DNA of 64,000 bases from Paenibacillus sp. BSR1-1. GTDB taxonomy: Bacteria; Bacillota; Bacilli; Bacillales; Cytobacillaceae. The notes beneath the pieces are model-generated. The model saw nothing but the letters and a program-made list of their open reading frames with translations. It did no database searches and was not told the DNA's origin. The stretch spans positions 1 to 64,000 of the forward strand of contig NZ_JAQMWQ010000022.1 of NCBI RefSeq assembly GCF_030403775.1, read 5' to 3'. Shown here piece after piece: positions 15,766 through 25,259 of the stretch. Each line of letters begins with the position of its first letter. Positions within the stretch are counted from its first letter, which is position 1. A program made the translations under genes and the position numbers.

Positions 15766-15846
15766 CTGCCCAGACGACCCGACATTACCAATCACAGCTT
15801 CCTTGTGGTCTTTTCCACGGATGTCGTCAGTTACTGTGACTGCTTC
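15766..15846 (-). ncRNA. ZTP (pfl-motif) riboswitch upstream of folD
   Basis: Reading the minus strand, AACTGACG is followed by a GTGGAAAAGACCAC hairpin, then AAGGAAGC and finally GGGTCGTCTGGGCAG. The AACTG(A/G)CG start, the GUGG/CCAC stem and the CNGCCUGGGCA-like end are the conserved elements of ZTP riboswitches, which sense the purine intermediate ZTP and control folate genes. The position before folD, with an abutting terminator, supports this. A covariance-model search was not possible. Confidence 0.78.
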
Positions 15847-15910
15847 ATTTATAACAAAAAGATAACACATAAAAGAAAAATGTCAAGATGACCAAGTGGA
15901 CGTTGGGTAT

Positions 15911-16171
15911 TCAGTTAATAAAAAAATATCTGGATTGAATCGATAAAATCCTATGTAGTTGTTGAATAAAAATAGAGGGAAGGTCAACGTAATGATTTAT
16001 TGATTTAGTATGTTTAGCATCCGATAATAACCTATTATAATCGTTCAGTAGTTTGTCTAGTTCTTGGCTGCAATAGATCGTTTCTTCATCTTGAAGTCCT
16101 TTAGTCATTCCTAAATGTATCATTTCGGCCCTTTTCTCATTTATTGCCGCTTCAAAGTGTTCCAGTCTCAT
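15911..16171 (-). CDS. Spo0E-family aspartyl-phosphate phosphatase
   Basis: 86 residues beginning MRLEHFEAAINEKRAEMI. Two helices flank the motif SQELDKLLNDYNRL (about residues 37-50), the SxxLD signature of Spo0E-like phosphatases, which remove phosphate from Spo0A and delay sporulation. The frame opens at GTG 16183, but this GTG is inside the AGGTGAT box that serves the ATG at 16171. It is longer at the C-terminus than many small family members. It is a single-gene unit whose presence fits a spore former. Confidence 0.85.
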   Translation of the reverse strand: MRLEHFEAAINEKRAEMIHLGMTKGLQDEETIYCSQELDKLLNDYNRLLSDAKHTKSINHYVDLPSIFIQQLHRILSIQSRYFFIN

Positions 16172-16199
16172 TGCAGATATCACCTCGTAAATTCCAGTA

Positions 16200-16507
16200 A
16201 ACTTTTAGTAAATTAAATTATCTTAATTGAGATGAATTATAGCATTCTTTGCCGAATATGGAATAGATTCGATAAAACAAGATAAAAGGAGACAAAAATA
16301 GACGAAGAGTGAAGGTGTTCTTTTTCATTAGTTAACAAATTCCATCAAGATTTGACAAATTCACGACGTTTATTTTAATAGATGTTAAAAAAGCTAATTT
16401 GTCAGGCTTTTGCGTGGTTCCTGTGGCTTTATCGATGTGATATAAATCATAAGTTATTTGGGGATTTTTTACTCAGGAAGTTTTTCAAGCACTTTATCAA
16501 AAAATGG
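16200..16507. other. Non-coding stretch before repeat array 2
   Basis: About 300 A/T-rich bases upstream of the Spo0E-like gene. Short frames here lack a ribosome site and run into the repeat array. Nothing convincing was found beyond the likely leftward promoter region near 16200-16250. Confidence 0.5.
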
Positions 16508-16508
16508 C

Positions 16509-16890
16509 GGGGACGGTTCTCATGGAGCGTTCGTCATGAAGACAATTCCAGGGCCGGCAAACCGAAAACTGTCCTCATGGAGCGTTCATGAGGACAATTC
16601 CTAGGCCGGCAAACCGAAAACTGTCTTCATGGAGCGTTCATGAGGACAAATCCTAGGTAGGAAAACCGAAAACTGTCTTCATGGAGCGTTCATGAGGACA
16701 AATCAAAGGTAGGCCAACCGAAACTGTCTTCATAGAGTGTTCATGAGGACAAATCAAAGGTAGGCCAACCGAAAACTGTCTTCATAGAGTGTTCATGAGG
16801 ACAAATCAAAGGTAGGTCAACCGAAAACTGTCTTCATGGGAGTGTCCATGAGGACAAATCCCAGTCAGGCAGACCGAGAACTGTCCTTCT
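16509..16890. repeat. 52-bp palindromic tandem repeat array 2
   Basis: About seven to eight units of the same family as array 1. CTGTC(C/T)T starts at 16569, 16621, 16673, 16724, 16776, 16828 and 16881, periods 51-53. Each unit has a TGTCYTCATGG / CATGAGGACA hairpin and a spacer containing GGCMAACCGAAAA. The left edge carries GGGGACGGTTCTCATGG. The right edge is four bases from the phzF-like stop codon, so the array would be the 3' untranslated region of that leftward gene. Confidence 0.92.
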
Positions 16891-16893
16891 AGC

Positions 16894-17673
16894 CTACTCC
16901 AGATATAAATCCGCAATCGAATAGAGGGCGGTCTTGCCTGCCATCTTCACTCGGGTATCTTCATATTTACAGTAGAGTGTACCGCCTCTTTTGGATACCT
17001 GCTTGGCTGTCATTTCCTTTTTGTCTAGTCTTTTTGCCCAATATGGAAGTAAGCTGCAGTGCAAAGAACCTGTTACGGGGTCCTCATTTATTTTTAACTT
17101 TGGGAAAAATCCTCTCGAAACAAAGTCAAATTCAGTTCCTTTAGCGGTGATACAGACACCGAGGCCATCCGGTAATTTTTCTAATTTTGCAAAGTCCGGG
17201 TTTGCGTTGACCACGGCTTCTTCCGATTCTAATACCAATATCAGGTCTCTGTTGATATAGGCTTCGATCGGTGTGACCCCCAACGCTTCGATAATCAGTT
17301 CCGTTACTGGATATTCTTTGGATGCAACAGCGGGAAAATCCAACTCATACAAATCACCGATTCTATTTACCGTTAGCAATCCGCTCATCGTATCAAACTG
17401 AACGGAAGCCAGTTCCTTTTCATAATAATTCATAATAACAAAAGCGGTGGCGAGGGTAGCATGGCCACAAAGGTTGATTTCTCCTCCTGGAGTAAACCAT
17501 CGCAGCCGATAATGAGCACCTTCCCCAACAGCAAAGGCGGTTTCGGATAAGTTATTTTCGATGGCAATTTTCTGCATCAAGTCATCCGAAAGCCAATCTT
17601 TCATCACACAAACTCCTGCAGGATTGCCTTCAAAAATTTTCTCCGCAAAGGCGTCAACTACAAAATATTTCAT
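16894..17673 (-). CDS. PhzF-family isomerase/epimerase-like protein
   Basis: 259 residues starting MKYFVVDAFAEKIFEGNPAG, the PhzF family opening. The catalytic glutamate is Glu44 in NNLSETAF, and the GGEINLCGHATLA and EDPVTGSLHC loops are conserved. The fold is related to diaminopimelate epimerase. Except for phenazine synthesis, substrates of this family are mostly unknown, and no phenazine gene lies near. The frame extends to 17739, but GGAGGG lies before the ATG at 17673. Repeat array 2 begins four bases after the stop. Confidence 0.88.
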   Translation of the reverse strand: MKYFVVDAFAEKIFEGNPAGVCVMKDWLSDDLMQKIAIENNLSETAFAVGEGAHYRLRWFTPGGEINLCGHATLATAFVIMNYYEKELASVQFDTMSGLLTVNRIGDLYELDFPAVASKEYPVTELIIEALGVTPIEAYINRDLILVLESEEAVVNANPDFAKLEKLPDGLGVCITAKGTEFDFVSRGFFPKLKINEDPVTGSLHCSLLPYWAKRLDKKEMTAKQVSKRGGTLYCKYEDTRVKMAGKTALYSIADLYLE

Positions 17674-17822
17674 GAATTCATCCCTCCGTGAGTACCTATG
17701 GTATTTACTATTGAGATAAGTATAACACTCAAACAGCAAAGTTTTTTAATAACTAGTAGAAGAATACCTGAAATTATATACTTAGATTAATAGAGTTGGT
17801 TACAAATATAAAGGAGATAAAT

Positions 17823-18722
17823 ATGACGAGAAAGTTAAAATCAGCATTATTCTCAACCCTGATGTTGAGTGGATTATTTTTTCTGTCTGGAGTCATTGAG
17901 GGATCAGTTGGAGCATTTAGTATTGTCGTTTTGTTTTATGCCGGAGTGGGGAACTTTCTTTATGGCATACCTGTATCATTTTTATCAGATTATCTTACAA
18001 GAAAACTATTGAAATTTAGGTTCATGGTGGCAGGATTCATACATCTATTATTCGGTACTTTAACAACTTTTGTCATTGGCGGTCTTGGCATTTTTGCTGT
18101 GGTTTGCTCCTTGCTCTTTTTCTTATTTGAAGAACTGCAAAGGAAGAACCGTTTACAATTTAAGGTCAATAGAAAAACGATCTTTATTAACGGGATCATA
18201 ACAATCAGTTTGTTCTCGTTAGGGATATATGGGTTATGGCATTCTATGGGTACAAATTCTGAAAAGGAAACAAATCAAATCTATTTAATTCCTAGTGGTT
18301 ATAAGGGTTCTATTGTGGTTTACTATGATGTTTCGAAGGAACCCCCTTTAAAGAAAGAAGGCAAATTTTCAGTCATTCCCGTAAAAGTAGAGAATTTAGA
18401 AGCCTTAGCGGACACAGATATAGAACAATATGGTATTACATTGACTTCTACACCTATGAATGAAGATGGGGGTACCATTAATGACAAATATTATTACGTA
18501 GACGAAACGGGAAAAAGAACGGAAATAGACCAATATTGTATCTCAAATGGTAGCAGTGGTTCTTTTTCAGCTGATAATGAGAAGGAAATTCAATATACAA
18601 CTCTTCAAATCACAAAGACCGATTGCAGTGAGGAGTTTTTTCTAAATGGTAAGGACATTTATCATACTCAAATGGATGAGGTACATGATTACTGGAGGAA
18701 TAATTTATTGGCAGAAAATTAA
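17823..18722 (+). CDS. Membrane protein with C-terminal DUF6843-like domain
   Basis: 299 residues. Residues 1-150 contain about four to five hydrophobic helices, such as LMLSGLFFLSGVIEGSVGAF and FVIGGLGIFAVVCSLLFFLF, resembling the UPF0715 membrane module. The C-terminal part begins with IYLIPSGYKGSIVVYYDV, the opening of DUF6843, and probably faces outside. AAAGGAG precedes the ATG at 17823. Function is unknown. A partial GGACTGTCCC repeat lies just past the stop. Confidence 0.78.
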   Translation: MTRKLKSALFSTLMLSGLFFLSGVIEGSVGAFSIVVLFYAGVGNFLYGIPVSFLSDYLTRKLLKFRFMVAGFIHLLFGTLTTFVIGGLGIFAVVCSLLFFLFEELQRKNRLQFKVNRKTIFINGIITISLFSLGIYGLWHSMGTNSEKETNQIYLIPSGYKGSIVVYYDVSKEPPLKKEGKFSVIPVKVENLEALADTDIEQYGITLTSTPMNEDGGTINDKYYYVDETGKRTEIDQYCISNGSSGSFSADNEKEIQYTTLQITKTDCSEEFFLNGKDIYHTQMDEVHDYWRNNLLAEN

Positions 18723-18828
18723 TTTGAGCCAAGAGGACTGTCCCTTTGGTGGCTATTGGTGATTAGCAGAATTAATAAATGGGAAAAATATGAGAAAGCA
18801 GACAGTAAAAAAATCTAAGGAGGTAACA

Positions 18829-19395
18829 GTGAAACGTATAGCGGTTTATTGCGGTTCAAGTTTCGGTGCTTCAGAAGCATATAAAAATGGAGCCGTTCAA
18901 TTGGGAAAAGAGTTGGCTAAACGGAACATCACGTTGGTTTATGGCGGTTCGAGCAATGGTTTGATGGGTGCAGTGGCGGATGCTGCACTTCAAGAAGGCG
19001 GGCATGTAATTGGTGTTATTCCTAGGGTATTGGAAGAACGTGAAATATCTCATAAAGGTTTAACGGAGCTGCATACGGTTGAAACGATGCATGAGAGAAA
19101 AGCAAAAATGGCAGAACTGGCAGACGGGTTTATTGTGCTGCCTGGCGGGGCCGGAACACTTGAAGAGTTTTTTGAAGTGTTCACCTGGGGTCAGATCGGC
19201 TTGCATCAAAAGCCATGCGGCATCCTAAATATTCATCACTATTACGACCCGCTGATCAGTCTGATTGATCATATGATCAATCAGAAATTTTTACAGGAGA
19301 AATTCCGTGCTATGGTGATATTCGAAGAACAGCCAGATGGTTTGCTTGATCAATTTTCCAAATATGTACCGCCATCGATCAAAAATTTCAAATAG
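18829..19395 (+). CDS. LOG-family nucleotide 5'-monophosphate phosphoribohydrolase
   Basis: 188 residues beginning VKRIAVYCGSSFGASEAY. It has the Rossmann-like lysine-decarboxylase-fold signature PGGAGTLEEFFEVFTW and the catalytic MHERKAKM. Bacillus relatives such as YvdD are annotated as LOG proteins, which release a nucleobase from cytokinin nucleotides or act on AMP-like substrates. GGAGG (18819-18823) lies five bases before the GTG at 18829; an in-frame ATG at 18790 has no such site. A terminator follows the stop. Confidence 0.9.
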   Translation: MKRIAVYCGSSFGASEAYKNGAVQLGKELAKRNITLVYGGSSNGLMGAVADAALQEGGHVIGVIPRVLEEREISHKGLTELHTVETMHERKAKMAELADGFIVLPGGAGTLEEFFEVFTWGQIGLHQKPCGILNIHHYYDPLISLIDHMINQKFLQEKFRAMVIFEEQPDGLLDQFSKYVPPSIKNFK

Positions 19396-19430
19396 GAGAG
19401 AAGTGTTCGTGCACTTCTCTTTTTTTTATT
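19396..19430 (+). terminator. Intrinsic terminator after the LOG gene
   Basis: AGAGAAGTG (19397-19405) pairs with CACTTCTCT (19412-19420), followed by TTTTTTT. Confidence 0.9.
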
Positions 19431-19442
19431 TTCCCTATGTAA

Positions 19443-19502
19443 TAGGCTTTTTCGCATATTTAATCAAACGTTTGATTAGTTTTGAGAGAGTGTGATTTGT
19501 TA
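19443..19502 (+). repeat. Dispersed element, partial copy C
   Basis: About 60 bases matching the right third of copies A and B, from AGGCTTT to TTTGTTAA. It includes a perfect TAATCAAACGTTTGATTA palindrome (about 19461-19478). It has the same orientation and also lies directly after a gene 3' end. Confidence 0.65.
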
Positions 19503-19558
19503 AGGATTGTCAGTTTATTATAATGGGATTTCCCAAAATCTTAACAATTAATCCAGTA

Positions 19559-19587
19559 AAAAAAGAGCTAACAAGCTCTTGTTTTTG
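19559..19587. terminator. Hairpin with T-run
   Basis: AAGAGCT (19563-19569) pairs with AGCTCTT (19574-19580), followed by GTTTTTG. The surrounding 19503-19734 stretch holds no gene that I can support. Confidence 0.5.
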
Positions 19588-19734
19588 TTCGTATTAGCCC
19601 CACCTTCGCTAAATACGGTGATGTTCACATTAACCATCCAACCCAGTATAATTATACAATAAAACGCTTACATATTCAACGTCTATTCATAGACTAATAT
19701 TTTCCATATTAAGAAATCAGAGGGGCGATTTTGG

Positions 19735-19997
19735 GAAGCGTTCATGAGGACAAAAACAGGGCCGGAAAACCGAAAGCTGTCCTCATGGAGCGTTCATGAG
19801 GACAGAACTCAATCAGGAAGAACCGAGAACTGTCCTCATGGGGCATTCATGAGGACAAAACCAAAACCGGAAAACCGAAAGCTATCCTCATGGAGCGTTC
19901 ATGAGGACAAAAAACAGACCGGAAAGCCGAAAGCTGTCTTCATAGAGTTCATGAGGAAAAAACCAAGACTGGCAAGCCCAAAACCGTCCCCGTGGTG
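19735..19997. repeat. 52-bp palindromic tandem repeat array 3
   Basis: About five units of the array 1/2 family with TCCTCATGG / CATGAGGACA hairpins. Spacers include CCGGAAAACCGAAAGC. Units are less regular here; the last is truncated. The right edge has the closing arm AACCGTCCCCGTGG, a few bases from the stop of the leftward penicillin-binding-protein gene. A frame of 89 codons runs through it but only translates the repeat. Confidence 0.9.
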
Positions 19998-19999
19998 TT

Positions 20000-22588
20000 C
20001 TACTGAACTGTAACGGAAGTACCGGCCGGGGCACTGGTACCCGCAGCATTTGATGCTGTTACCGAAATGATATACGTTTGACCTGGCTCCGGTCCACTTA
20101 ACGTTGCTTGTGTTTCTGAGGTAGGCGCCAATCTATACGTATTGCCCTTCACCGTAAATGAAACGGTAAATTGGACATTTTGAGTAAGGTCATTATTGTT
20201 GGTCCAGCTAATCACAATATTATTAGAGTTTTTATCGAAGTAAGCTTGTAAATTGCTTGGACTGATTGGTGCTGCTGCTGCTGCTGCTTTTTCTTCAACA
20301 GTTATGGAAACAGAAGCTGGATCACTTTTTATCCCATCAGAGATGGCAACGATCGTAAATGTATATGATTTTCCTCTTTCCGGGCTTTGAAGTGCAGCTT
20401 GCCTATTACTTGTAGATGTTAATTTTGTTGTATTTCCATCCACTGTAAATGAAACATCATAGGTTGGTTCTGAACCAGTTTCAGAAGCGTAATTCCATGA
20501 TAATTGAATGCTATCTGAAGCTTCATCATATTTTGCTTGAACATTGGTTGGTTTATTCGTCTTAGGTGGCTGCGGCTTTTCTCCGCCTTTTACATAATAT
20601 TCCTTGCCTAATTTTCCAACACTGGCTGGCTGCGTAAATGCTTCCGTGCTGGTAGCTGCTTTTGACATAATCGCTTTAAAGGCTAATTTAGAGAAGTTGG
20701 CGCTTTTGCTTCCTAAAAAGTCATCCTTAGAAGTAGTTTGAGTGTAGCCTGTCCAAACAGCACTGGTGTACTGCGGTGTATATCCTACAAACCAGGCATC
20801 TCTTGTCGCATCATTGGGTAAGCCATATTTCGTTATTGCAGATTGATCGAAGCTGGTGGTTCCGGTTTTTCCGGCTATATCAAGACGAGGAATATTTGCC
20901 ATGGTTCCTGTACCTGAATCCACAACTGTACGTAACATGTCTGTGATAAGGAAGGCCGTAGAATCCTCCATTACTTTCTTCTTACTTGAAGCTAAACTCA
21001 TTTCCGTTCCATCATGATAAATGATTTTGGAAACAGTAAATGGTTTTGCATAGTAACCGCCATTCCCAAATGCGGTATACGCTCCCGTCATATTAAGAGG
21101 AGAGGCTGCATCAATCGCTCCAATAGCATTGGATTCATTTGCTTTTTGGGCTTCTGTAATCGGAAAACCAAGGCTATTGGCAAAATTAGTGGCATAGTCT
21201 GCTCCTACTTCCTGATAGGTTTTTAATGCAGGAATATTACGTGACCATTTCAGATGATCTCTAATCGATTTATCCCCTGCATAGGTATGACTTGCATTTC
21301 GAATCGGGGCTCCATTTGAGTAGTGATACTTTTCATCTTTTATTATGTGCCCGGTAGACCATTTGAATTTTTCAATGGCTGGTCCGTAGTCAAGAATGGG
21401 CTTAATCGTAGATCCCGGATGACGTTTAATCTTAGTTGCATAGTTAAATTTGCCGGTGCTATAATTTCTTCCTCCTCCAATCGCCTTAATGGCTCCAGTC
21501 TGGGTCTCTGCAATGACAATCGCTGTTTGGAGATTACCATTATTCGGAAAGTTGATATAATTATTTGTTGAAAGAACATCTTCGGTTACTTGCTGGATTT
21601 TAGGATCAATAGTTGTATAAATTTCCAATCCATCTTCAAAAATATTTGCCCCTGTTTTTTCTTGTACCTCTGTAATGGCCGTATCAACAAAGGCTTGATA
21701 TTTATTTGCTGGTGGTTGTTGAATATTTAATGTACCTTCAATTGGTGTATTTTGTGCTTTCTCCATTTCTGCTTTGGAAATATATCCATGCCTGTTCATA
21801 TAATAAAGAACCATATTTCGGCGTTTTTTGGCTGCGTCAAGATTACTTTCAACCGTTGGTGTATAGTTATTTGGACTTTGTGGAATCCCGGCCAGGAGTG
21901 CAGCTTGTTCCAGAGTTAATTTATTTAATTCATCTGGATCAAGTCCAAAGAATCTTTGAGCCGCCTTTGCGACACCATAAACATCATTACCATATAAATT
22001 TTTGTTAAAATACATTTCCAGAATTTGATCTTTCGAGAACCTTCTTTCTAATTGAATCGCTAAATACCATTCCTGCACCTTTCTTGTAGGGGTTTTTTCA
22101 ATTGATAAAAAAGAATTTTTCACAACTTGCTGTGTAATCGTACTGCCACCCTGAGAGGAACCAGTCGTAATATTCGTCCAAATGGCAACGAGTGTACGTT
22201 TCACATCGATTCCATGATGCTGATAAAAACGGGCATCCTCTGTTGCCAAAACAGCATTTTTTAAGACATCAGGTATTTGCTTAATCGTAATTTCATCCCG
22301 TTTTTCTTTACCGATTTCGGCAATGAGGGTTTTCCCATCACTAGCATAAAACCTTGATGATAAAGGATCTTTTAATAGCGTTTCGTTAAATTTAGGAGCG
22401 TCTTTTATAATCCATGCTAAAGCGCCGCCTCCTGCCAGCAACAAAACTATTCCTAATGTAAGACAAATATATAAGAACTTTTTCCAAAATCCTCTTCTGG
22501 GCTTCTTGTTCTCTTCCTTTGAAGAGCTTTGCTGCTGTTCTTGTATGTTTTTTCTTCGCTCAGTCCGAGAACTATACTCTTCTGACAT
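20000..22588 (-). CDS. Class A penicillin-binding protein (PBP1A/PonA type)
   Basis: 862 residues. A basic N-terminus is followed by a membrane anchor (about 37-61). The GT51 glycosyltransferase has EDARFYQHHG (Glu117) and QGGSTITQQ. The transpeptidase has STIK (Ser393), SRN (449-451) and KTGT (574-577). Two fibronectin type III-like modules occupy about 685-770 and 777-862, with an Ala-rich linker. It polymerises and cross-links peptidoglycan outside the membrane. It resembles B. subtilis PonA in layout, including the C-terminal extension, but monocistronic context leaves the exact orthologue open. Array 3 abuts the stop. Confidence 0.93.
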   Translation of the reverse strand: MSEEYSSRTERRKNIQEQQQSSSKEENKKPRRGFWKKFLYICLTLGIVLLLAGGGALAWIIKDAPKFNETLLKDPLSSRFYASDGKTLIAEIGKEKRDEITIKQIPDVLKNAVLATEDARFYQHHGIDVKRTLVAIWTNITTGSSQGGSTITQQVVKNSFLSIEKTPTRKVQEWYLAIQLERRFSKDQILEMYFNKNLYGNDVYGVAKAAQRFFGLDPDELNKLTLEQAALLAGIPQSPNNYTPTVESNLDAAKKRRNMVLYYMNRHGYISKAEMEKAQNTPIEGTLNIQQPPANKYQAFVDTAITEVQEKTGANIFEDGLEIYTTIDPKIQQVTEDVLSTNNYINFPNNGNLQTAIVIAETQTGAIKAIGGGRNYSTGKFNYATKIKRHPGSTIKPILDYGPAIEKFKWSTGHIIKDEKYHYSNGAPIRNASHTYAGDKSIRDHLKWSRNIPALKTYQEVGADYATNFANSLGFPITEAQKANESNAIGAIDAASPLNMTGAYTAFGNGGYYAKPFTVSKIIYHDGTEMSLASSKKKVMEDSTAFLITDMLRTVVDSGTGTMANIPRLDIAGKTGTTSFDQSAITKYGLPNDATRDAWFVGYTPQYTSAVWTGYTQTTSKDDFLGSKSANFSKLAFKAIMSKAATSTEAFTQPASVGKLGKEYYVKGGEKPQPPKTNKPTNVQAKYDEASDSIQLSWNYASETGSEPTYDVSFTVDGNTTKLTSTSNRQAALQSPERGKSYTFTIVAISDGIKSDPASVSITVEEKAAAAAAPISPSNLQAYFDKNSNNIVISWTNNNDLTQNVQFTVSFTVKGNTYRLAPTSETQATLSGPEPGQTYIISVTASNAAGTSAPAGTSVTVQ

Positions 22589-22599
22589 GTTCCTTTCTC

Positions 22600-23130
22600 C
22601 TGCCTTTCAAAAATGCCATAGAGACGTTACTGCTGGTTTTATATTTAATGATTCCCTTTTAGAAAAACTCAATGCTTTATTACAAAAAAAAGAGACTTAA
22701 AACAGTCCCTAATTTATATTAATAAACTTTTTAATTCCTAATGATTTTCTAAAAGGTATTGCTTAATTTTATGAAATCGAAACTTTTTCCTTAAAACTTC
22801 ACTGTTTTCATCATTGTAGGAGATTCTAGTTTTGTAGTAACTAATAATAATTTGATGTATGAACCACTTTATAGTTTTCATTAACACCACGCTCCTTTTT
22901 TTGAATATTCTAGCAAAAATATATTAAGAACTAATGACAGAGATGTAAAAAATTCAACAAGAGTTGGTTTTAAGGGGGCTAATCCCCACTAGGCTAGATA
23001 TGAGAATATTACTACCAATGGGTGAGGCATTTCTAAAGAGAGCAGTCCCCGCAGAATTTTTTCTAATGGCATTCCAAATAATGGACATAAAGCCAAATCA
23101 TATAGTATTTTTATTTTGTATCACGAAATT
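22600..23130. other. Mostly non-coding region between pbp and aldo/keto reductase
   Basis: The stretch holds the pbp promoter side, one possible 47-codon leftward gene (22738-22881), and otherwise short unsupported frames. No strong repeat or RNA structure was recognised. Confidence 0.5.
22738..22881 (-). CDS. Possible small basic protein
   Basis: 47 codons beginning MKTIKWFIHQIIISYYKTR and ending in FRFHKIKQYLLENH. GGAG and GGTG lie upstream of the ATG at 22881, though at a long spacing. The amphipathic, basic composition is protein-like. No family was recognised, and it could be a chance frame. Confidence 0.35.
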   Translation of the reverse strand: MKTIKWFIHQIIISYYKTRISYNDENSEVLRKKFRFHKIKQYLLENH

Positions 23131-23147
23131 TTTTGGGAGGGATCAAT

Positions 23148-24093
23148 ATGGAATACCGTCGTTTAGGAAAAACAGGACTAAAAGTGAGTGAAATAAGTTT
23201 AGGCAGCTGGCTTACATATGGTGGGTACGTAGAGGAACAAAATGCCGCTGCTTCTATCGATAAGGCTTATGATCTAGGGATAAACTTTTTTGACACTGCC
23301 AATGTTTATATGCGCGGCGAGGCAGAAATTGTAGTCGGAAAAGCACTAAAGAAATACGTGCGTGATTCCTACGTTTTAGCCACAAAGGTATTCTGGCCAA
23401 TGGGTGATGGGCCAAACGACCGGGGGTTATCCAGAAAACACGTCATGGAACAATGTCATGCGAGCCTAAAGCGCCTGAACACAGATTATGTGGACATTTA
23501 TTATTGCCATCGTTTTGACCAGGAAACGCCGCTGGATGAAACTTTAAGGGCCTTGGATGATCTTGTTCGCCAAGGGAAGGTATTATATATCGGGGTTAGT
23601 GAATGGACAGCTGAACAAATTACAGAAGCGGTTCATCTTGCAGACAAAAAGCTCCTTGACCGAATTGTTGTGAACCAGCCGCAATACAGCATGCTTCAAC
23701 GGTATATTGAAAAGGAAGTTATCCCAGTAAGTGAAAAACATGGCATTGGCCAAGTCGTTTGGTCTCCCTCTTGCCCAAGGTATTTTAACTGGTAAATATC
23801 TGAAGGGGGCTCAGGCTCCTGCAGGAAGCCGTGCATCACAGGAAAAATACAGTAACCTTTTTGGATTACTCACTGATGAGAATCTCGATAAAGTGGAACT
23901 ATTAAAAGAGGTCGCCAAAGAAAATGATATGTCCCTTGCCACCCTGGCATTAGCGTGGATTTTACGACAACCAAATGTATCCAGTGCGCTTGTAGGGGCA
24001 AGTCGTCCTGAACAACTAGAAGAAAATGTAAAAGCAGCGGGCGTAAAGTTAAATGTTGAAACCCTCGCTCGAATTGAGGATATTTTAAGATAA
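23148..24093 (+). pseudogene. Aldo/keto reductase broken by a one-base frameshift
   Basis: The first part (from the ATG at 23148 after GGGAGGG) encodes MEYRRLGKTGLKVSEISLGS through QVVWSP, with the catalytic Asp, Tyr (DTANVY), Lys (ATKVF) and His (YYCHRFD) of the KCNAB-like aldo/keto reductases. The frame then shifts. The remainder, LAQGILTGKYLKG to the end at 24093, continues in another frame. Removing one C from the CCC run at 23766-23768 restores a full protein of about 315 residues. Either the gene is a fresh pseudogene or this is a sequencing error. As it stands the product lacks the C-terminal NADPH-binding part. Confidence 0.88.
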
Positions 24094-24204
24094 AGCTAAT
24101 AAATTTAATAAAAAAATCTCCGTCAAAAGTTAAGTTTTTATTAAGAAAAAAAAGCTATGATTAAGACAAGCTTTTTCAAGACCCCCTTTTATATAATTAT
24201 TGGA

Positions 24205-24249
24205 TGCCCTCGAGGATTGTTTTCGAACAGTCTTGGGGGCTATTTTTTT
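24205..24249 (+). terminator. Intrinsic terminator
   Basis: GCCCTCGAGGATTGT pairs imperfectly with ACAGTCTTGGGGGC, followed by TATTTTTTTT. It ends the aldo/keto reductase unit. Confidence 0.85.
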
Positions 24250-24273
24250 TGAAGGGGGAAGATCTTGTGGTTT

Positions 24274-25071
24274 TTAAATCGCAAATGATTTATATGATTT
24301 AAGAAGATAGCGTTCAATAAACTCAGCTAATCCATCATTTTCGTGGTGTCCGGTAACAAAATCGGCTGCTGCTTTAACCTTTTCGCTAGCGTTCCCCATT
24401 GCCACACCAGTACCGGCATGACGTAGCATCTCAATATCATTGGGTCCGTCTCCAATGGTTACCACTTCATTTGGGCTAATTCGAAGTTCGGGTAGTAAGC
24501 TTTTTATTGCAGACCATTTGGAAACATTAGGAGCAAGCAGCTCAAACCCGTCATTCCAATCGACGACTTCTGCTTCCTCTTTAAACAAAGCGGAAACTTT
24601 CGGACTAGCCGTACCTGTTCGAACACTATATTTAAGCACATCTTGATAATTTGCCTGTCTTAAATCTCCAATATACTGTGGCGGAATTTGCCCAACTTTT
24701 GTCCAATACTCGATTTCTTCATTTGTTTCCTTGCAATAAACCCCGTCTGCTGTATGGATGATAACATTCCAAGGATTTTCAGCAGTCAGAAGATGAAATC
24801 GCTCGTCGTTCAATCGGACAGTTTTCTTTTGCAATACTCTTCGTGTCTCTGCATCGTGGATAGCAGCACCATTTAAACAGATCATAGGTGTTCGTATTCC
24901 AATTTCTTTATGGTAAGGAGCGGTTACTTCATAGTGGCGGCCCGTGGCTAGAAAAACCTTAACTCCCTGATTCATGAGTTTATAAATTGCTTCCTTATTT
25001 CTGTGTGAAATGTTGTTTGAGGCTTTAAGTAGTGTACCATCCATATCAATAAATATCGCACGCACATTCAT
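24274..25071 (-). CDS. Cof-type HAD phosphatase
   Basis: 265 residues. HAD motif I is DMDGTLL (Asp9, Asp11), motif II is ATGRHYE, and motif IV is GDGPNDIEML, with a C2-type cap between. Cof-family members dephosphorylate sugar phosphates, pyridoxal phosphate or flavin nucleotides; the substrate cannot be read from sequence. It is a single gene convergent with the aldo/keto reductase terminator. Confidence 0.9.
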   Translation of the reverse strand: MNVRAIFIDMDGTLLKASNNISHRNKEAIYKLMNQGVKVFLATGRHYEVTAPYHKEIGIRTPMICLNGAAIHDAETRRVLQKKTVRLNDERFHLLTAENPWNVIIHTADGVYCKETNEEIEYWTKVGQIPPQYIGDLRQANYQDVLKYSVRTGTASPKVSALFKEEAEVVDWNDGFELLAPNVSKWSAIKSLLPELRISPNEVVTIGDGPNDIEMLRHAGTGVAMGNASEKVKAAADFVTGHHENDGLAEFIERYLLKSYKSFAI

Positions 25072-25180
25072 TTATTCTGCCCCCTCATTCCGTTGTTAAG
25101 GCAATCATATCATCTGAATATTAATGGTTAGTAAACGGAGTGTATAGTTTGAATGAAGTTTATTATTCTGGGTTCGGCCA

Positions 25181-25244
25181 CAAAAAAACAATAAAGCTGC
25201 CTAAAAATCATTTTGAAAAAACGATCTTTTAGACAGCCTTTTGG
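25181..25244 (-). terminator. Intrinsic terminator after the nuclease gene
   Basis: On the minus strand, GGCTGTCTAAAAGATC pairs with GATTTTTAGGCAGC around an A/T-rich loop and is followed by TTTATTGTTTTTTTG. Confidence 0.8.
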
Positions 25245-25259
25245 ATTTATTTATGCGGC

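Noticed and set aside
16382-16591. 69-codon frame running into repeat array 2
   Set aside because: No ribosome site, and its C-terminal part only translates the repeat.
19744-20013. 89-codon frame inside repeat array 3
   Set aside because: The product is a repeat translation and ends in the coding region of the opposite pbp gene.
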